From assembly GCA_003427395.1 (NCBI GenBank), contig BFEA01000187.1:314596-342095 (forward strand): DNA of 27,500 nucleotides, given 5' to 3'. Under the pieces are notes generated by a model. It did not search any database and had not been told where the DNA came from. It was given only the letters and a program-made list of their open reading frames with translations. Shown one piece after another: positions 8,072 to 16,295 of this stretch (positions within the stretch are counted from its first letter, which is position 1; every line of letters begins with the position of its first letter). The stretch is from Chara braunii. Lineage: Eukaryota > Streptophyta > Charophyceae > Charales > Characeae. Position numbers and translations under genes: made by a program.

Positions 8072-8410
8072 AATGCGCCAGATGGCGCTGTAAGAGGGAG
8101 TTGCGGACTTACAGTCCCGAGGAGGTATGACAGGCGCCTGTTGAAAACGGGCAGCTGTTTTTTAGTAAAGGTAAGTTTTTATTTTATTTTTCTTCTTTTC
8201 CTTAGATTTTGTTCTAGATTCTTTTTAGATTTTTTTTTTCTTTTTTTTTCTTTAGAGGTTGTTTCGTCTGCCGGGGCACCCGTTCGTTTTTGACAAACGG
8301 GCGAAACTGGGGCAGACTGTTTCGCTGGAGTTTCACCAACTCATCAGGAGGCTGAACCCCGACAATCAGCCTCTGCGCCTGTATCTGGCGCCAATGATGA
8401 CTAGGTACAG

Positions 8411-8498
<88 letters not shown>

Positions 8499-8838
8499 GG
8501 GGAGAGGATCTTACCTGGCAGCTACAACGAACGATGCGACGACCAAACAGGTAAGTCTCCAACCCCTTAGTTGGCCTTCTCGACACTTCCAGCGACGAGA
8601 TGAGCAAAATCGAACGAATCTACTGCTGGAATATGGAAATATGCACTGGCAAGGTAAGTTATTTAGTTTTATTTTTATTTATTTATTTTTTCTGTTTTTT
8701 GTTTTGTGGCAGTTGCTCGTGGGAAACGAGCAACAGTTCCCTCAGCAGCAGCTGAGGGAACTACCCCAGCCTGTGTCTGTATCAAGCTATGTTCGTGGGT
8801 CTGATACAAGCACTGGGAAGAGGGAGTTAGAGTGTTGA
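8072..8838 (+). CDS. Candidate five-exon gene, unknown product, 5-prime end unresolved
   Basis: Splicing at consensus GT-AG sites joins five open pieces in one consistent phase: 8072-8170, 8256-8410, 8500-8550, 8593-8653 and 8713-8838, ending at TGA (8836-8838), about 163 residues. Donors are AAG|GTAAGT, CAG|GTAGAG, CAG|GTAAGT and AAG|GTAAGT; acceptors are TTTAG, AATAG, TCCAG and GGCAG. Exon 2 reads RLFRLPGHPFVFDKRAKLG and its other two frames are closed. Exon 3 unspliced would hit TAA in its donor. Exon 4 gives DEMSKIERIYCWNMEICTGK. Introns are 85, 89, 42 and 59 nt; the first and last are T-rich, the second is mostly a GA microsatellite. No domain is recognised and no in-frame ATG is seen: upstream the frame runs into the 27-A tract. 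Exons 1, 2 and 5 consist largely of inverted repeats, which is odd for coding sequence. Phase agreement could still be chance. Confidence 0.4.
8413..8495. repeat. (GA)n microsatellite inside candidate intron 2
   Basis: GA run of about 41 units that begins within the GTAGAG donor of the candidate gene and ends just before its AATAG acceptor. Confidence 0.95.
8712..8817. other. Three consecutive hairpins in candidate exon 5
   Basis: GTTGCTCGT/ACGAGCAAC (8712-8734, 9-bp stem, loop GGGAA) is followed directly by AGTTCCCTCAGC/GCTGAGGGAACT (8735-8762, 12-bp stem, loop AGCA). Next comes TGTATCA/TGATACA (8778-8808, 17-nt loop), enclosed by CCCAG (8765) and CTGGG (8813). The first stem begins on the last base of the intron-4 acceptor, so pairing would engage the splice site. 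Confidence 0.9.
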
Positions 8839-9158
8839 GAGAGAGAGGGAGAGAGAAACGGGAGGGGGCGGGAGAAGGAGGCCCTACCTCTCCCAATCTG
8901 ACAGCTGCCATCCCCGTTTTCAGGGGAGGGCAGGGGAAAAAAAGGAAAAGAAGACAGGGGGAGGGAAAAGAACAGTCACGGCCGCGAACGTGGCCGCGGC
9001 CATGCACCTCATTCAGGAACAACTGGCCTTAATGCGGTCATTCATGCCAGAAATTTGAACTAAAGGGTCAGGGGGGGAAAGTGACTTCGTGCAGCCATTT
9101 TCTTGATGAACCTGTACTCAGAAAAGGGATGAGTGCAGGGAAAAGAAGGAAAAATGAA
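8839..9158. other. Purine-rich stretch with scattered palindromes
   Basis: A G/A-rich run (8836-8880 and 8927-8970) brackets an imperfect hairpin TGCC-A-TCCCC/GGGGA-G-GGCA at about 8908-8935. The 12-bp palindrome TGGCCGCGGCCA is at 8991-9002 and CTGGC/GCCAG at 9023-9050. Open frames run on both strands without recognisable domains. Confidence 0.5.
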
Positions 9159-9374
9159 GGAGGCAGTTGAGTACAACTGCCTCCCTAAGTGTGTGGCTGA
9201 GGTGCGACGACCTCAGACCCTTGATCGCGCTCAGATCAAGGGCCCCAGGCAAGTGACGAATTTTGCCTGGGGGCAGCTGAGGCTGCTGCTGCCCTCCTCA
9301 GCCACTATAAAAGAGGCAGTTGTCCCTCAGCTGCCTCACACTTGCCTCCAGCTGCCAGTGTGCGACAACACACT
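9159..9374. other. Head-to-tail array of seven perfect hairpins
   Basis: In order: GGAGGCAGTTG (9159-9184, stem 11, loop AGTA); CTGAGGT (9197-9216, stem 7, loop GCGACG); CCCTTGATC (9218-9242, stem 9, loop 7); CCCCAGGCAA (9243-9272, stem 10, loop 10); GGGCAGC (9271-9294, stem 7, loop 10); GAGGCAG (9313-9337, stem 7, loop 11); AGTGTG (9357-9374, stem 6, loop CGACAA). Stems differ in sequence, apart from GAGGCAG which is used twice. Neighbours abut with 1-20 bp between them. A frame (9133-9402) is open across the array but has no recognised domain. Confidence 0.9.
9306..9313 (+). promoter_or_regulatory. TATA box TATAAAAG
   Basis: TATAAAAG is a consensus plant-type TATA box, preceded by CC and lying between two of the hairpins. 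An RNA starting about 30 bp downstream (around 9335-9345) would cover the minisatellite frame at 9519-9971 and could end after the AATAAA at 10639. The link between these three signals is inferred from order only. Confidence 0.5.
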
Positions 9375-9518
9375 TACCTCATTTTGCTGGAGCGCAGGCT
9401 GAGGGAGCTGGAGGACTACTGCTGGAGGAGGCTGGAAATCTGCAGAGGAGCGCAAGGAGGAGAACTGGGCGGCCATAGCCAAGGCAGGGAGCACTCTGCT
9501 TCCCTCCCTTTTGCCTGA

Positions 9519-9971
9519 CGCTGGTCCAACGGAACGGAACCAAGGACGCTGCGGGACTATGACGGCGACTCCAGTTTTTACGACGGTGGTATGGAAGTGT
9601 TGCCGAAATTCTGCAGCGGCGACGCGGACTTTTACAGCGGTGGTGTGGAAGCGCTGCAGGATTTTTACGGCGGCGGCACTGGCTTTTTCAGCGGTGGTGC
9701 GGAAGCGCTGCCCGATTTTTTGCGGCGGCCCTGGCTTTTTCAGCGGTGGTGCGGAAGCGCTGCCCGATTTTTGCGGCAGTGGTTCTGGCTTTTTCAGCGG
9801 TGGTGCAGAAGCGCTGCCGAATTTTTGCGGTGGTGGTTCTTTTTTTTTTTTAACGGCGGAGGTGCGGAAGCGCTGCCGGATTTTTGTGGCGGCAACTCCA
9901 GTTTTAACGGCGGTAGTGTGGAAGTGCTACCGGATTTTTTTTACGGCGTCAGTATTGGATTCTTACAGTGA
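9519..9971 (+). CDS. 54-bp minisatellite (seven copies) with Gly/Phe-rich repeat frame, frameshifted
   Basis: Seven tandem copies of a 54-bp unit occupy 9575 to about 9960. Each carries a TTTTTMMGCGGTGGT phrase and the core GGAAGCGCTGCCSRATTTTT. Read in the frame of the internal ATG at 9591, units translate to 18 residues of the form G-G-T-G-F-F-S-G-G-A-E-A-L-P-D-F-C-G. Upstream the frame extends to a TGA ending at 9518 and includes YDGDSSFYDGG, the same pattern. Copies 3 and 4 are 52 bp apart, so the frame slips there, and a 12-T run (9840-9851) alters it again before the last two copies return to GAEALPDFCGG and SVEVLPDF; a TGA follows at about 9969. No family is recognised. A once-coding glycine-rich repeat that has slipped, or a non-coding minisatellite with accidental periodic frames, are both possible. 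Confidence 0.4.
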   Translation, partial: RWSNGTEPRTLRDYDGDSSFYDGGMEVLPKFCSGDADFYSGGVEALQDFYGGGTGFFSGGAEALPDFLRRPWLFQRWCGSAARFLRQWFWLFQRWCRSAAEFLRWWFFFFFNGGGAEALPDFCGGNSSFNGGSVEVLPDFFYGVSIGFLQ

Positions 9972-10059
9972 CGACATTAGTAACTGCAATATTTTTGCAG
10001 TAAGTGGAGGTGGGACGTTGACACAGAGGAGGTGCGTCAAGCGTGTTTTACTTTGAAGT

Positions 10060-10638
10060 AACGAGGGCCTGGCGCCGCAGAGACGCTGTGGTTTTGAAGC
10101 CAAGTGGCGGTAACAGGGTAACGCCGCCTGAACATTGGGGAGTGATTGAGTGCTGAGAGGGTGCTCTGGCAGGCGGTCGTCACAAGAGAGTAGTATCGAT
10201 CACTTTGGTGACGATTGGGTACGACAACCTTCTCGTCAGGAGAGCGAAAAATTTATACTGTCTTCTTGAGTGTACCGTTCAAACTTCACTCAAGGTCAGT
10301 TAACCTGATTCAGTTCCCTTCACACCTGTGTGAACCTACACTTTGCTTGACCTTGTCATTTGAATGTTCAAAAGAAAAGGCAGAAGAAAGTTGTGTGAGT
10401 CATGCATGTGAATGGAGTGGTCTGACCCGAGTCTGAAATTGTACTGTTTTCCTTTGAACTTGTTTCCTTTGCATGTTGTGCAAGTAGAAGGGTGTCTGCT
10501 ATGGAGATTGACTTTGCTTGTTGGAGAAAAAGGAAAATGATTGTCTCCTTTCTACCTTTCGCCTGCCTGCTTGTCAAAAAGAACTTATTGTTTTGGAAAC
10601 ATGTTATTCAACGTGTGTCGTAGAATGAATTCTATTGA
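10060..10638. other. Unique stretch with further hairpins, no recognised protein
   Basis: Contains TCGTCAC/GTGACGA (about 10168-10216), CTTGAGTG/CACTCAAG (10265-10294, stem 8, loop 14), TTCACAC/GTGTGAA (10319-10334, stem 7, loop 2), TTTGAA/TTCAAA near 10360 and TAGAAT/ATTCTA near 10620. Frames are short. It would be the 3-prime part of a transcript running from the TATA box at 9306 to the AATAAA at 10639. Confidence 0.5.
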
Positions 10639-10644
10639 AATAAA
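10639..10644 (+). promoter_or_regulatory. Candidate polyadenylation signal AATAAA
   Basis: AATAAA in GAAATAAAGCAG, downstream of the minisatellite frame. Single hexamers are common by chance in this composition, so the call depends on the matching TATA box upstream. Confidence 0.35.
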
Positions 10645-10821
10645 GCAGATAAGGTCAAACGGATTTAGCTTTTCCCAAGGATTGACACATTCTAGCTCGA
10701 ACGACCTTACCTACCTGTACCTGTCTAAATGATTCTCAATTTTTTTATCTCATCTGAGTTCTTTTCGTCTAAGTTACCCCTGGACTTATGAGAAATAAAA
10801 AGTATATGAAAGCTACTTGCG

Positions 10822-11049
10822 GTGGACGCATCCACTATCTCTAGGAAGCATCTAGGGCGGGGGTTCGTTGCTTCAGGAGCCGACCTTGTTATCGACCCAG
10901 AGTTGACCGTTCTACGGGGGGGTACTTGCCGATTCGGTGGAGACGACCCGACTTCTGAGATCCGAGTCTTGCGCTCGGACGAGGAGGAGGAGTACCCCAG
11001 ACCACTTCCTAGAGGAAGAGGCATGCAACACGTCAAGCAATGCCCCTGA
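10822..11049 (+). CDS. Small open frame with acidic C-terminus, unknown
   Basis: About 75 residues, opening with VDASTISRKHLGRGF and including DLVIDPELTVLRGG, an acidic run (SDEEEEYPRP) and a basic end (PRGRGMQHVKQ). It begins with GTG and has no ATG start, so if real it is an internal or terminal exon, or the end of a decayed transposon polyprotein. A charged tail of this kind is common at the end of plant gypsy polyproteins, but no integrase or chromodomain is visible. A minus-strand frame overlaps it completely (10725-11060). Codon-level evidence is lacking. Confidence 0.25.
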   Translation: MDASTISRKHLGRGFVASGADLVIDPELTVLRGGTCRFGGDDPTSEIRVLRSDEEEEYPRPLPRGRGMQHVKQCP

Positions 11050-11440
11050 TCAAGAATCAATCACAAAGTAGCTTGTCATCCGAAAAGATTGAAAACGGAC
11101 GAAGGCATGTATGTGCGACGAGTTTCAGGTCGACAGTAAGCTCGAATGAAAGACTTTGGCAACGCATCTCATCAAGTCAACACTAAGGCAGCCAACCGAC
11201 TATCTTGTCGGCTGCATCTATGTTATTGTCGGTGACCAACTCCTTGTTGGCGGTTGTATGATTGCTTTGTGGTGTTCGAACTGAGATGATCGGATTTTAT
11301 TTCGATCTTGTGTTATAGGATGTATTGTATGGTGATTCGTATTTTTTTAGCTATCATATCATATTGGATATTTCTGTCGACGACGGTCGATTTTCTTTTC
11401 ATGTAATTGTCTGTGAATGTTATAATTCTCTTCGGCTATA

Positions 11441-11945
11441 TGTCTAAAGGGACTAGGATTAATTTGGGTTTCACGCTTGGTTGAGACCGTCATAGTCGAC
11501 CGACGTTTGCCCCACGCCAAGGAGATCAGCGCCCTAGGAACGGACGACGTTCGGGTCCGCTTGCTTGGCGTTAACCAAGCGTATCTATACTACAGCGGGC
11601 GAGCAAACGCTCTCGGTTGACCTACCTCTGCAATTGCACTTAAAAGCCTTCGTACGTGGGTCAGTAGCTCGGTAGGGATACGCCCCTAAGGGTGGTGACA
11701 GCCCCTTAGGGATGCAAGCGTATGCCCCGCGGGAACCTGTCCTGTCGTAGGGGACCGCGGGATGTATAGCTGGCGCACCCGGCTAGAGCGGCGAAGGAGC
11801 GATGCAACCGCGCCCGTCTCGGCGGCTCGCGGAATGTCTGATGCGTCGTTCACGATTCGTCTCTCGAAATTATGTTTTAGTTTAACTCCTGCGTGACATG
11901 GCCGGGAGGGCCCTCGTTTTCACGCGAGGGCCGATGCGCTCGACA
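11441..11945 (+). mobile_element. Left LTR of a decayed LTR element
   Basis: Direct-repeat partner of 16296-16775. Shared blocks include CCGTCMTAGTC, GAGATCARCGCC, CCTCTGCRATTGCA, AGTAGCTC/AATAGCTC with GGGATAC, TGTCGTAGGGG, GCTGGCGCAC and CCTGCGTGACRTGGCCGGGAGG. Both end in GCGCTCGACA. By eye, identity is roughly two-thirds, and the left copy has about 85 bp extra near 11830-11880. A start at TGTCTAAAGG (11441) is suggested by TG and by homology beginning here. The true 5-prime end and target duplication could not be fixed. Strong hairpins: ATACGC-CCCTAAGG/CCTTAGGG-GCGTAT (11678-11723), CCCGCGG/CCGCGGG (11726-11761) and GGCCCTCG/CGAGGGCC (11909-11932). The stretch 11050-11440 to its left shows no gene. 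Confidence 0.7.
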
Positions 11946-11947
11946 GG

Positions 11948-11964
11948 TGGCGCCGTTGCTAGGG
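11948..11964 (+). other. Primer-binding site, tRNA-Asp type
   Basis: TGGCGCCGTTGCTAGGG lies 2 bp after the CA end of the left LTR. It matches the complement of the tRNA-Asp 3-prime end (TGGCGCCGTTGCCGGGG) at 15 of 17 positions. This primer is used by many plant Ty3/gypsy elements. It sets the element's orientation as plus and confirms the LTR boundary. Confidence 0.75.
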
Positions 11965-12268
11965 ATAACGACAAACTACCGTTGTCCCTGGTGGAACGAC
12001 ACTCGGGTAATATAATTTTTATCAATTGATATTTAAGTAAATGATTTTGAACGATTTTATCATTTTGAAATGGTATAGGACCTATATATACATATATATT
12101 ACTAGATATGAATATAATTTTTCTATTGATTTATTTAGTCATTTCATTATGTAGATGTTACGAATTTTAAGCTATTGAAGTATCAAGATTATGGGTTTTA
12201 ACGAGGTTTTGATCTAGATAGTTATATTCGATTATTGATAAGTTTTGTGTCTCTTGCAGGCTAAAACG

Positions 12269-12692
12269 ATGACAAAAGGGAACATTCGACTGTATGTGTC
12301 CTCTCTTCAAAGGCATCGAGGTTGCCGAGTTCTTACAGGTTTTTCAGAACTTGGCATCATTGATGCTTTGGGAGGAACATCATTAGTTTCTTTTTATTCT
12401 AAAATTTGTCATCGAAGGGTTGAAATTTGACGTCGGACTTCTTTCGCGGGCTTCTGCAACTTGGGCTGAATTTGAAAGGTTAATGGTCGCCAAGTTTACG
12501 GAGTCACCCAAAGAGGAGAATGATAAGGGAAAAAGAAAGCTACTGCAAATAGGTGGTGAGGAGCAGAATGAGTCCGATCAGTTGGAACGACCTCGTAAGC
12601 TCACTAAGGTTGAGAGAGTTGAGCGTAACTTGGTTCAAGGGGGACAAGGAACCAGTCGTCGGGGAAGGGGAGTTGGAAGTGCAAACCGCTGA
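12269..12692 (+). pseudogene. gag-like remnant of the LTR element
   Basis: From ATG at 12269 the frame reads MTKGNIRLYVSSLQ, then shifts to a second frame reading GIEVAEFLQVFQNLASLMLW. That frame meets a TAG and continues as FDVGLLSRASATWAEFERLM, VAKFTE and a Lys/Glu/Arg-rich tail ending near 12692. The segment 'W-x2-F-x3-M-x3-F' with a hydrophobic helix-rich region before it resembles the retrotransposon gag core, and the position about 320 bp after the primer site is right for gag. One frameshift and one stop make it non-functional. No zinc knuckle, protease, RT or integrase was found in the remaining interior to 16295. Confidence 0.5.
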
Positions 12693-13415
12693 GTCATCGA
12701 TGTTGCAGAATCTTTGGGTGATAATAGTTGCTTAGCCTTCAACTGGTGCAGATAAGGAGGAATGACGTATGACTAAGACTACTATAGCTAAACTCCGAAA
12801 GTGAGGGGGTAATTAGGCTTTGTAGGGAAGTTACCACTACGACTTGGAAGGCTGCGAGAGTGCAGTTACTCTATGTTTTCGGCTACAGTTTGATTGTCTC
12901 CATTGTGTTTTGGCCACCGTTGCGAGCCCCTCAGGCGCATGAAGATATAAAGACCCTCTCCTGCAAGTTAAGTATGCCCCTCTCTTGTATCTCGCACGTA
13001 TGAAACCCTTCTTTCTGCCCTTCTTACTTTAAATTTAATCTAAGGTTACGAGAGGAAGACAACATGCGGGATTGCAACCCGTAGGACCATATCAAGACTT
13101 TGTTGGGAATCTGCCGACCGATTGCGGAAGCCCTGCCGGAACTCTGGAGGTCCTTCGACTTATTTTACAAACCTTACTAAAACCCTTATGTGTACGTCTC
13201 TCTATGTTTGTCTAACTATGAATGCATGCATCCTTACACGTTTTATGTTTGACTTTCTGGATTAAGTCATAACAAACTAGAGGAATGCATACGCAAAACT
13301 TCAGTTTCCTTTTCGTTTAATTGTCTAAAATCAAATTTTGAAAGAATTTTAAATCGGTGGAAGGTGGGAGGAAGGTGGTTTTGATTGAGGTTGTGGGTCA
13401 AATAAGGGGTTAGAC
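12693..13415. other. Element interior without recognisable gene
   Basis: AT-rich, short frames in all six readings, no domain. No tandem structure is obvious before the array that starts at 13416. Confidence 0.5.
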
Positions 13416-14035
13416 ATTGTTTCTATGTTGAATCACATGACAACTATGTTTTCTTGGTTTGCCTTCTGATGGACCAGATTTTGCTTTTTAAGTTAAATAG
13501 TCTGATCGTTGTAACTTTGATTTGAGAGACCTGATTGATTTGTTTTTCTAAGTCAAACATTGTTTCTAAGTTGAATGACTTGGTCTACCTGTTTTTTTTT
13601 TTGGAGGTTTCTAAGCGGACCCTCGACATTTGTTTCTAAGTTGAATGGTCTTGAGATACCTGCTTTTCTTAAAGTTCTGAAAGAAAGAGTTGAGTATTTG
13701 TTTCCAAGTTGAATGACTCAATTTTTTTTGTGTTTCTTTCTGAGGGAATTGAGGGTGAGACTAAGTATTGTTTCTAAGTTGAATAACTTAGTTGGAGATG
13801 CCGCGCACACAATCAGAGAAATCTGCACATAATTTTTCCTATATTGTATATTACGCATTTTATGTGAACAGAAAGTAAGACAGGGTTTCTAAGTTGAATG
13901 GTCCGACTATAGCATATCACTAAAAAAAAAAAGTATTTAACTGAGAATATAACTTAAGGCAAGATTGAGGCAGGCTGAACATATGTTTCTAAGTTGAATG
14001 GTTTAGTCCTACGCCTACTTTTGATTATGAAGTAA

Positions 14036-14066
<31 letters not shown>

Positions 14067-14223
14067 ACTTGGATATTAAATAAGTTTAGAGCATCTAAGC
14101 AGGGTTTCTAAGTTGAATGACTTAGTCATATGACCAATGAAGAGATAAACTTTATTGTGCCATGTGTTTTGTTTATAAGTAACGACAAAATAATGAACAT
14201 TGTTTCTAAGTTGAACGGTCTAG
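13416..14223 (+). repeat. Interspersed array of a conserved TTGTTTCTAAGTTGAATGR core
   Basis: The core TTGTTTCTAAGTTGAATG, usually followed by RYYTAGT or GGTC, occurs at about 13416, 13560, 13630, 13699, 13768, 13884, 13983, 14102 and 14200, with more diverged copies near 13481 and 13541. Between 13560 and 13768 the step is 69-70 bp; afterwards it is 98-119 bp. The cores are nearly identical, but the intervening 50-100 bp are not alignable by eye. It lies in the interior of the LTR element. No reading frame runs through it. Confidence 0.85.
14036..14066. repeat. (AT)n microsatellite
   Basis: AT run with a single G interruption, inside one spacer of the core array. Confidence 0.9.
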
Positions 14224-14570
14224 TGATTTTAGTATTTCTTATGCCCTTTGTAAGATGGGGTATTGGGGCTTTATTCAACTGAGAAATAATGAATTATTTG
14301 TGTGGAAATAACTTGGGGATTTGGTGAGAGTACTTACTCATTGTGGTATGGACATACATGTGGTTGAGTGTGAGCCGTGTTTGTTTCGAACCTTAACTTT
14401 GATAGGCAGTTGCTTTAGATGTTCCTCATGTGTTGGAGCTGTAAAACTAAGTTCAAATTTTTCAATTTCTGGGTTTTGTTTATTTTACTTAGTTCAATTT
14501 TAACATTTTTTGGGATAAATTGATTTCTTATTCCTGTTTTTGTATTGATTTTGGAAAAACATTGTTCCTA
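14224..14570. other. AT-rich spacer, no gene recognised
   Basis: T-rich sequence between the two arrays. A 60-codon frame at 14321-14503 has no supporting feature. Confidence 0.5.
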
Positions 14571-14573
14571 TGG

Positions 14574-15185
14574 GAAGCGTTGCCGAACTTTGTACAAGTC
14601 CGAGGAATTAGTTTAATTTTGTTTTTCACAACGTTCGACTTTCTGACTTCATATATGACTTAGCATAGATTTAGGAAGCCTATATCTCTAAAGGAGATGC
14701 TGCCCATTTTGTTTTCAATTAAGAGAGTTACACAAAATTTTGCTTTGTAAAAGTCAGAGTTGTTTTTATCTCGTATTTGGCTTTGTATAAATTTTGGAAA
14801 GACACTTTTTTTACAGGTAGCTATGTCAAAATTTCTACAAATCTAAATAGTTAGTTAAGCTTTGTCATGAGAGAATTCAAGTTTTATGTTAAGTTCATAT
14901 TTGACTTAGTATAAATTTGAGAAGCCTACCTCTATAAAGGAGATGCTGCCAAAATTTTTGGTAAATCGAGGAGTTAGACAAAATTTGGTTTATTAAAATT
15001 AAAAGATCGCTTTCAAATTTTATATTTAATCTTATATAAATTCTGCTACGGTACTTTCCCTACAGGAAGCGCTGCCGAAATTTTTTGAAATTTAGAGGAG
15101 GTTGAATATTTTTAAAACCTTGAGAGTTTGAAAGTTAGAGAGTTCACCGTCGCGTACTAGAGGAGATACTGCCAAAGTTTGAATT
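14574..15185 (+). repeat. ~122-bp degenerate tandem array with alternating unit types
   Basis: Six units start at about 14574, 14693, 14816, 14938, 15064 and 15163. Types alternate: GGAAGCGYTGCCGAA (14574, 15064; a decayed GGTAGCTATGTCAAA at 14816) and GGAGATRCTGCCMAA (14693, 14938, 15163). The basic period is therefore about 122 bp and the higher-order period about 245 bp. Units also share TATAAATTT-GRAAG before the core and GAGTTA-ACAAAATTT after it. The core matches that of the 54-bp minisatellite at 9575-9960. Confidence 0.75.
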
Positions 15186-16295
15186 CCTTAGATTTTCATA
15201 TAAGTATCAGAGGTGAGATAAAAAGGTAGGATTATTTTATAATCACTCAAACATAGCTTGGGCATGGGTCTGTGCTTTGATGCTTGTCACTCTTATTCAG
15301 ATCGATTCGAGGCTTGATTAACTTCAAGTTGATCCTACGAGGATTATCTTTTATTATCCTTTGATAATAGGTCGGTTTCTGACCCAACTCCAACTCATTC
15401 TCGCTACTCAGCTTAAGGCCTTAGCCCCTGTGGGTTGAATTTGTTTTTTGGGTTTTTACCCAGACTTGTATTAAATGGTCATTTAAAAGAGGAGTGAGTA
15501 TTTTTCTTTTGGAAGGTTAGACAAAGATTGAGACTTGTGTGAATAAGGCAACGACTGTGAGCGCAGAGAGTGATTGAAGTTGACCCTGTGTAGTGTGTCC
15601 TTTGTTGATTGCGGAAATCCTTAATATGATTGCAGATATGTCTTGTGAGTTGAAGTCCGAATTTGACTTGTTTGCAATTACATGTACATTTTGAAGAGAG
15701 TCACGCTATGATTGCGAGAGTGATCATCCCGCTTTGTATAAGCCTATCACATACATATGTTATATTAAATATCCACATGGTTGACCATGACCGTGTATAA
15801 TGATAAAATCATTCCGTGTTGAGAGAGAAAAGATAGATCCTTCTCTATCTTTTATTTTTTGGAATTATTATAGTTAAACGTTGAAGTCCATGGAGGTCGT
15901 CAAAGTTAAAACCCTTAACTTCTTTCCAAGCCCTAGATGATGGAGTTGGTCTCGCGGGTCATAAGCGTTGACCACTACAAAGGGCCGGATCCCGCCTACC
16001 ACCCACTCTCCACAGGGTGCAGAAGAGGGTAGGACTCTCAACCGCTATAGCGGTTGTCTAACGTCGAGAGATTAATCGCTCAAAACACATGTCAGCCAAC
16101 AGTTGAGTGTCGAACGTGACCTTCGAGATCACTGAGGGCCACATGATTATGGGTACTACATAGTACGCTATCACCGCGACTGCTTGCAGATTCAGGCATG
16201 CCTAGTAGATAATACTCAGACTTGTGCCATCGTGATATTTATCCATAGTCTCGCGCACGATACTCGTTTGTTCTGCTTGGTAGAAGTTATGGGTC
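15186..16295. other. Element interior / 3-prime flank, no gene recognised
   Basis: AT-rich to about 15850, then mixed. Contains ATTATC/GATAAT near 15344 and the perfect 18-bp palindrome at 16039-16056. No convincing polypurine tract was found immediately left of 16296; a purine run AAAAGAGGAGTGAG at about 15486 is too far away. Confidence 0.5.
16039..16056. other. Perfect 18-bp palindrome
   Basis: CAACCGCTATAGCGGTTG is fully self-complementary with no spacer. CTCT just before it and CGAGAG at 16074-16079 can extend the pairing. Confidence 0.9.

Noticed and set aside
7080-9374. microRNA precursor cluster
   Set aside because: Stems of 5-12 bp are too short for plant or algal miRNA precursors.
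11441-11945. 5-bp target duplication for the LTR element
   Set aside because: CTATA left of 11441 and GCGCA right of 16775 do not match; the left boundary is uncertain.
13416-14223. CRISPR-like array (short repeats with unique spacers)
   Set aside because: Spacing is irregular (69-119 bp), repeats vary, there are no cas genes and the setting is a eukaryotic LTR element.
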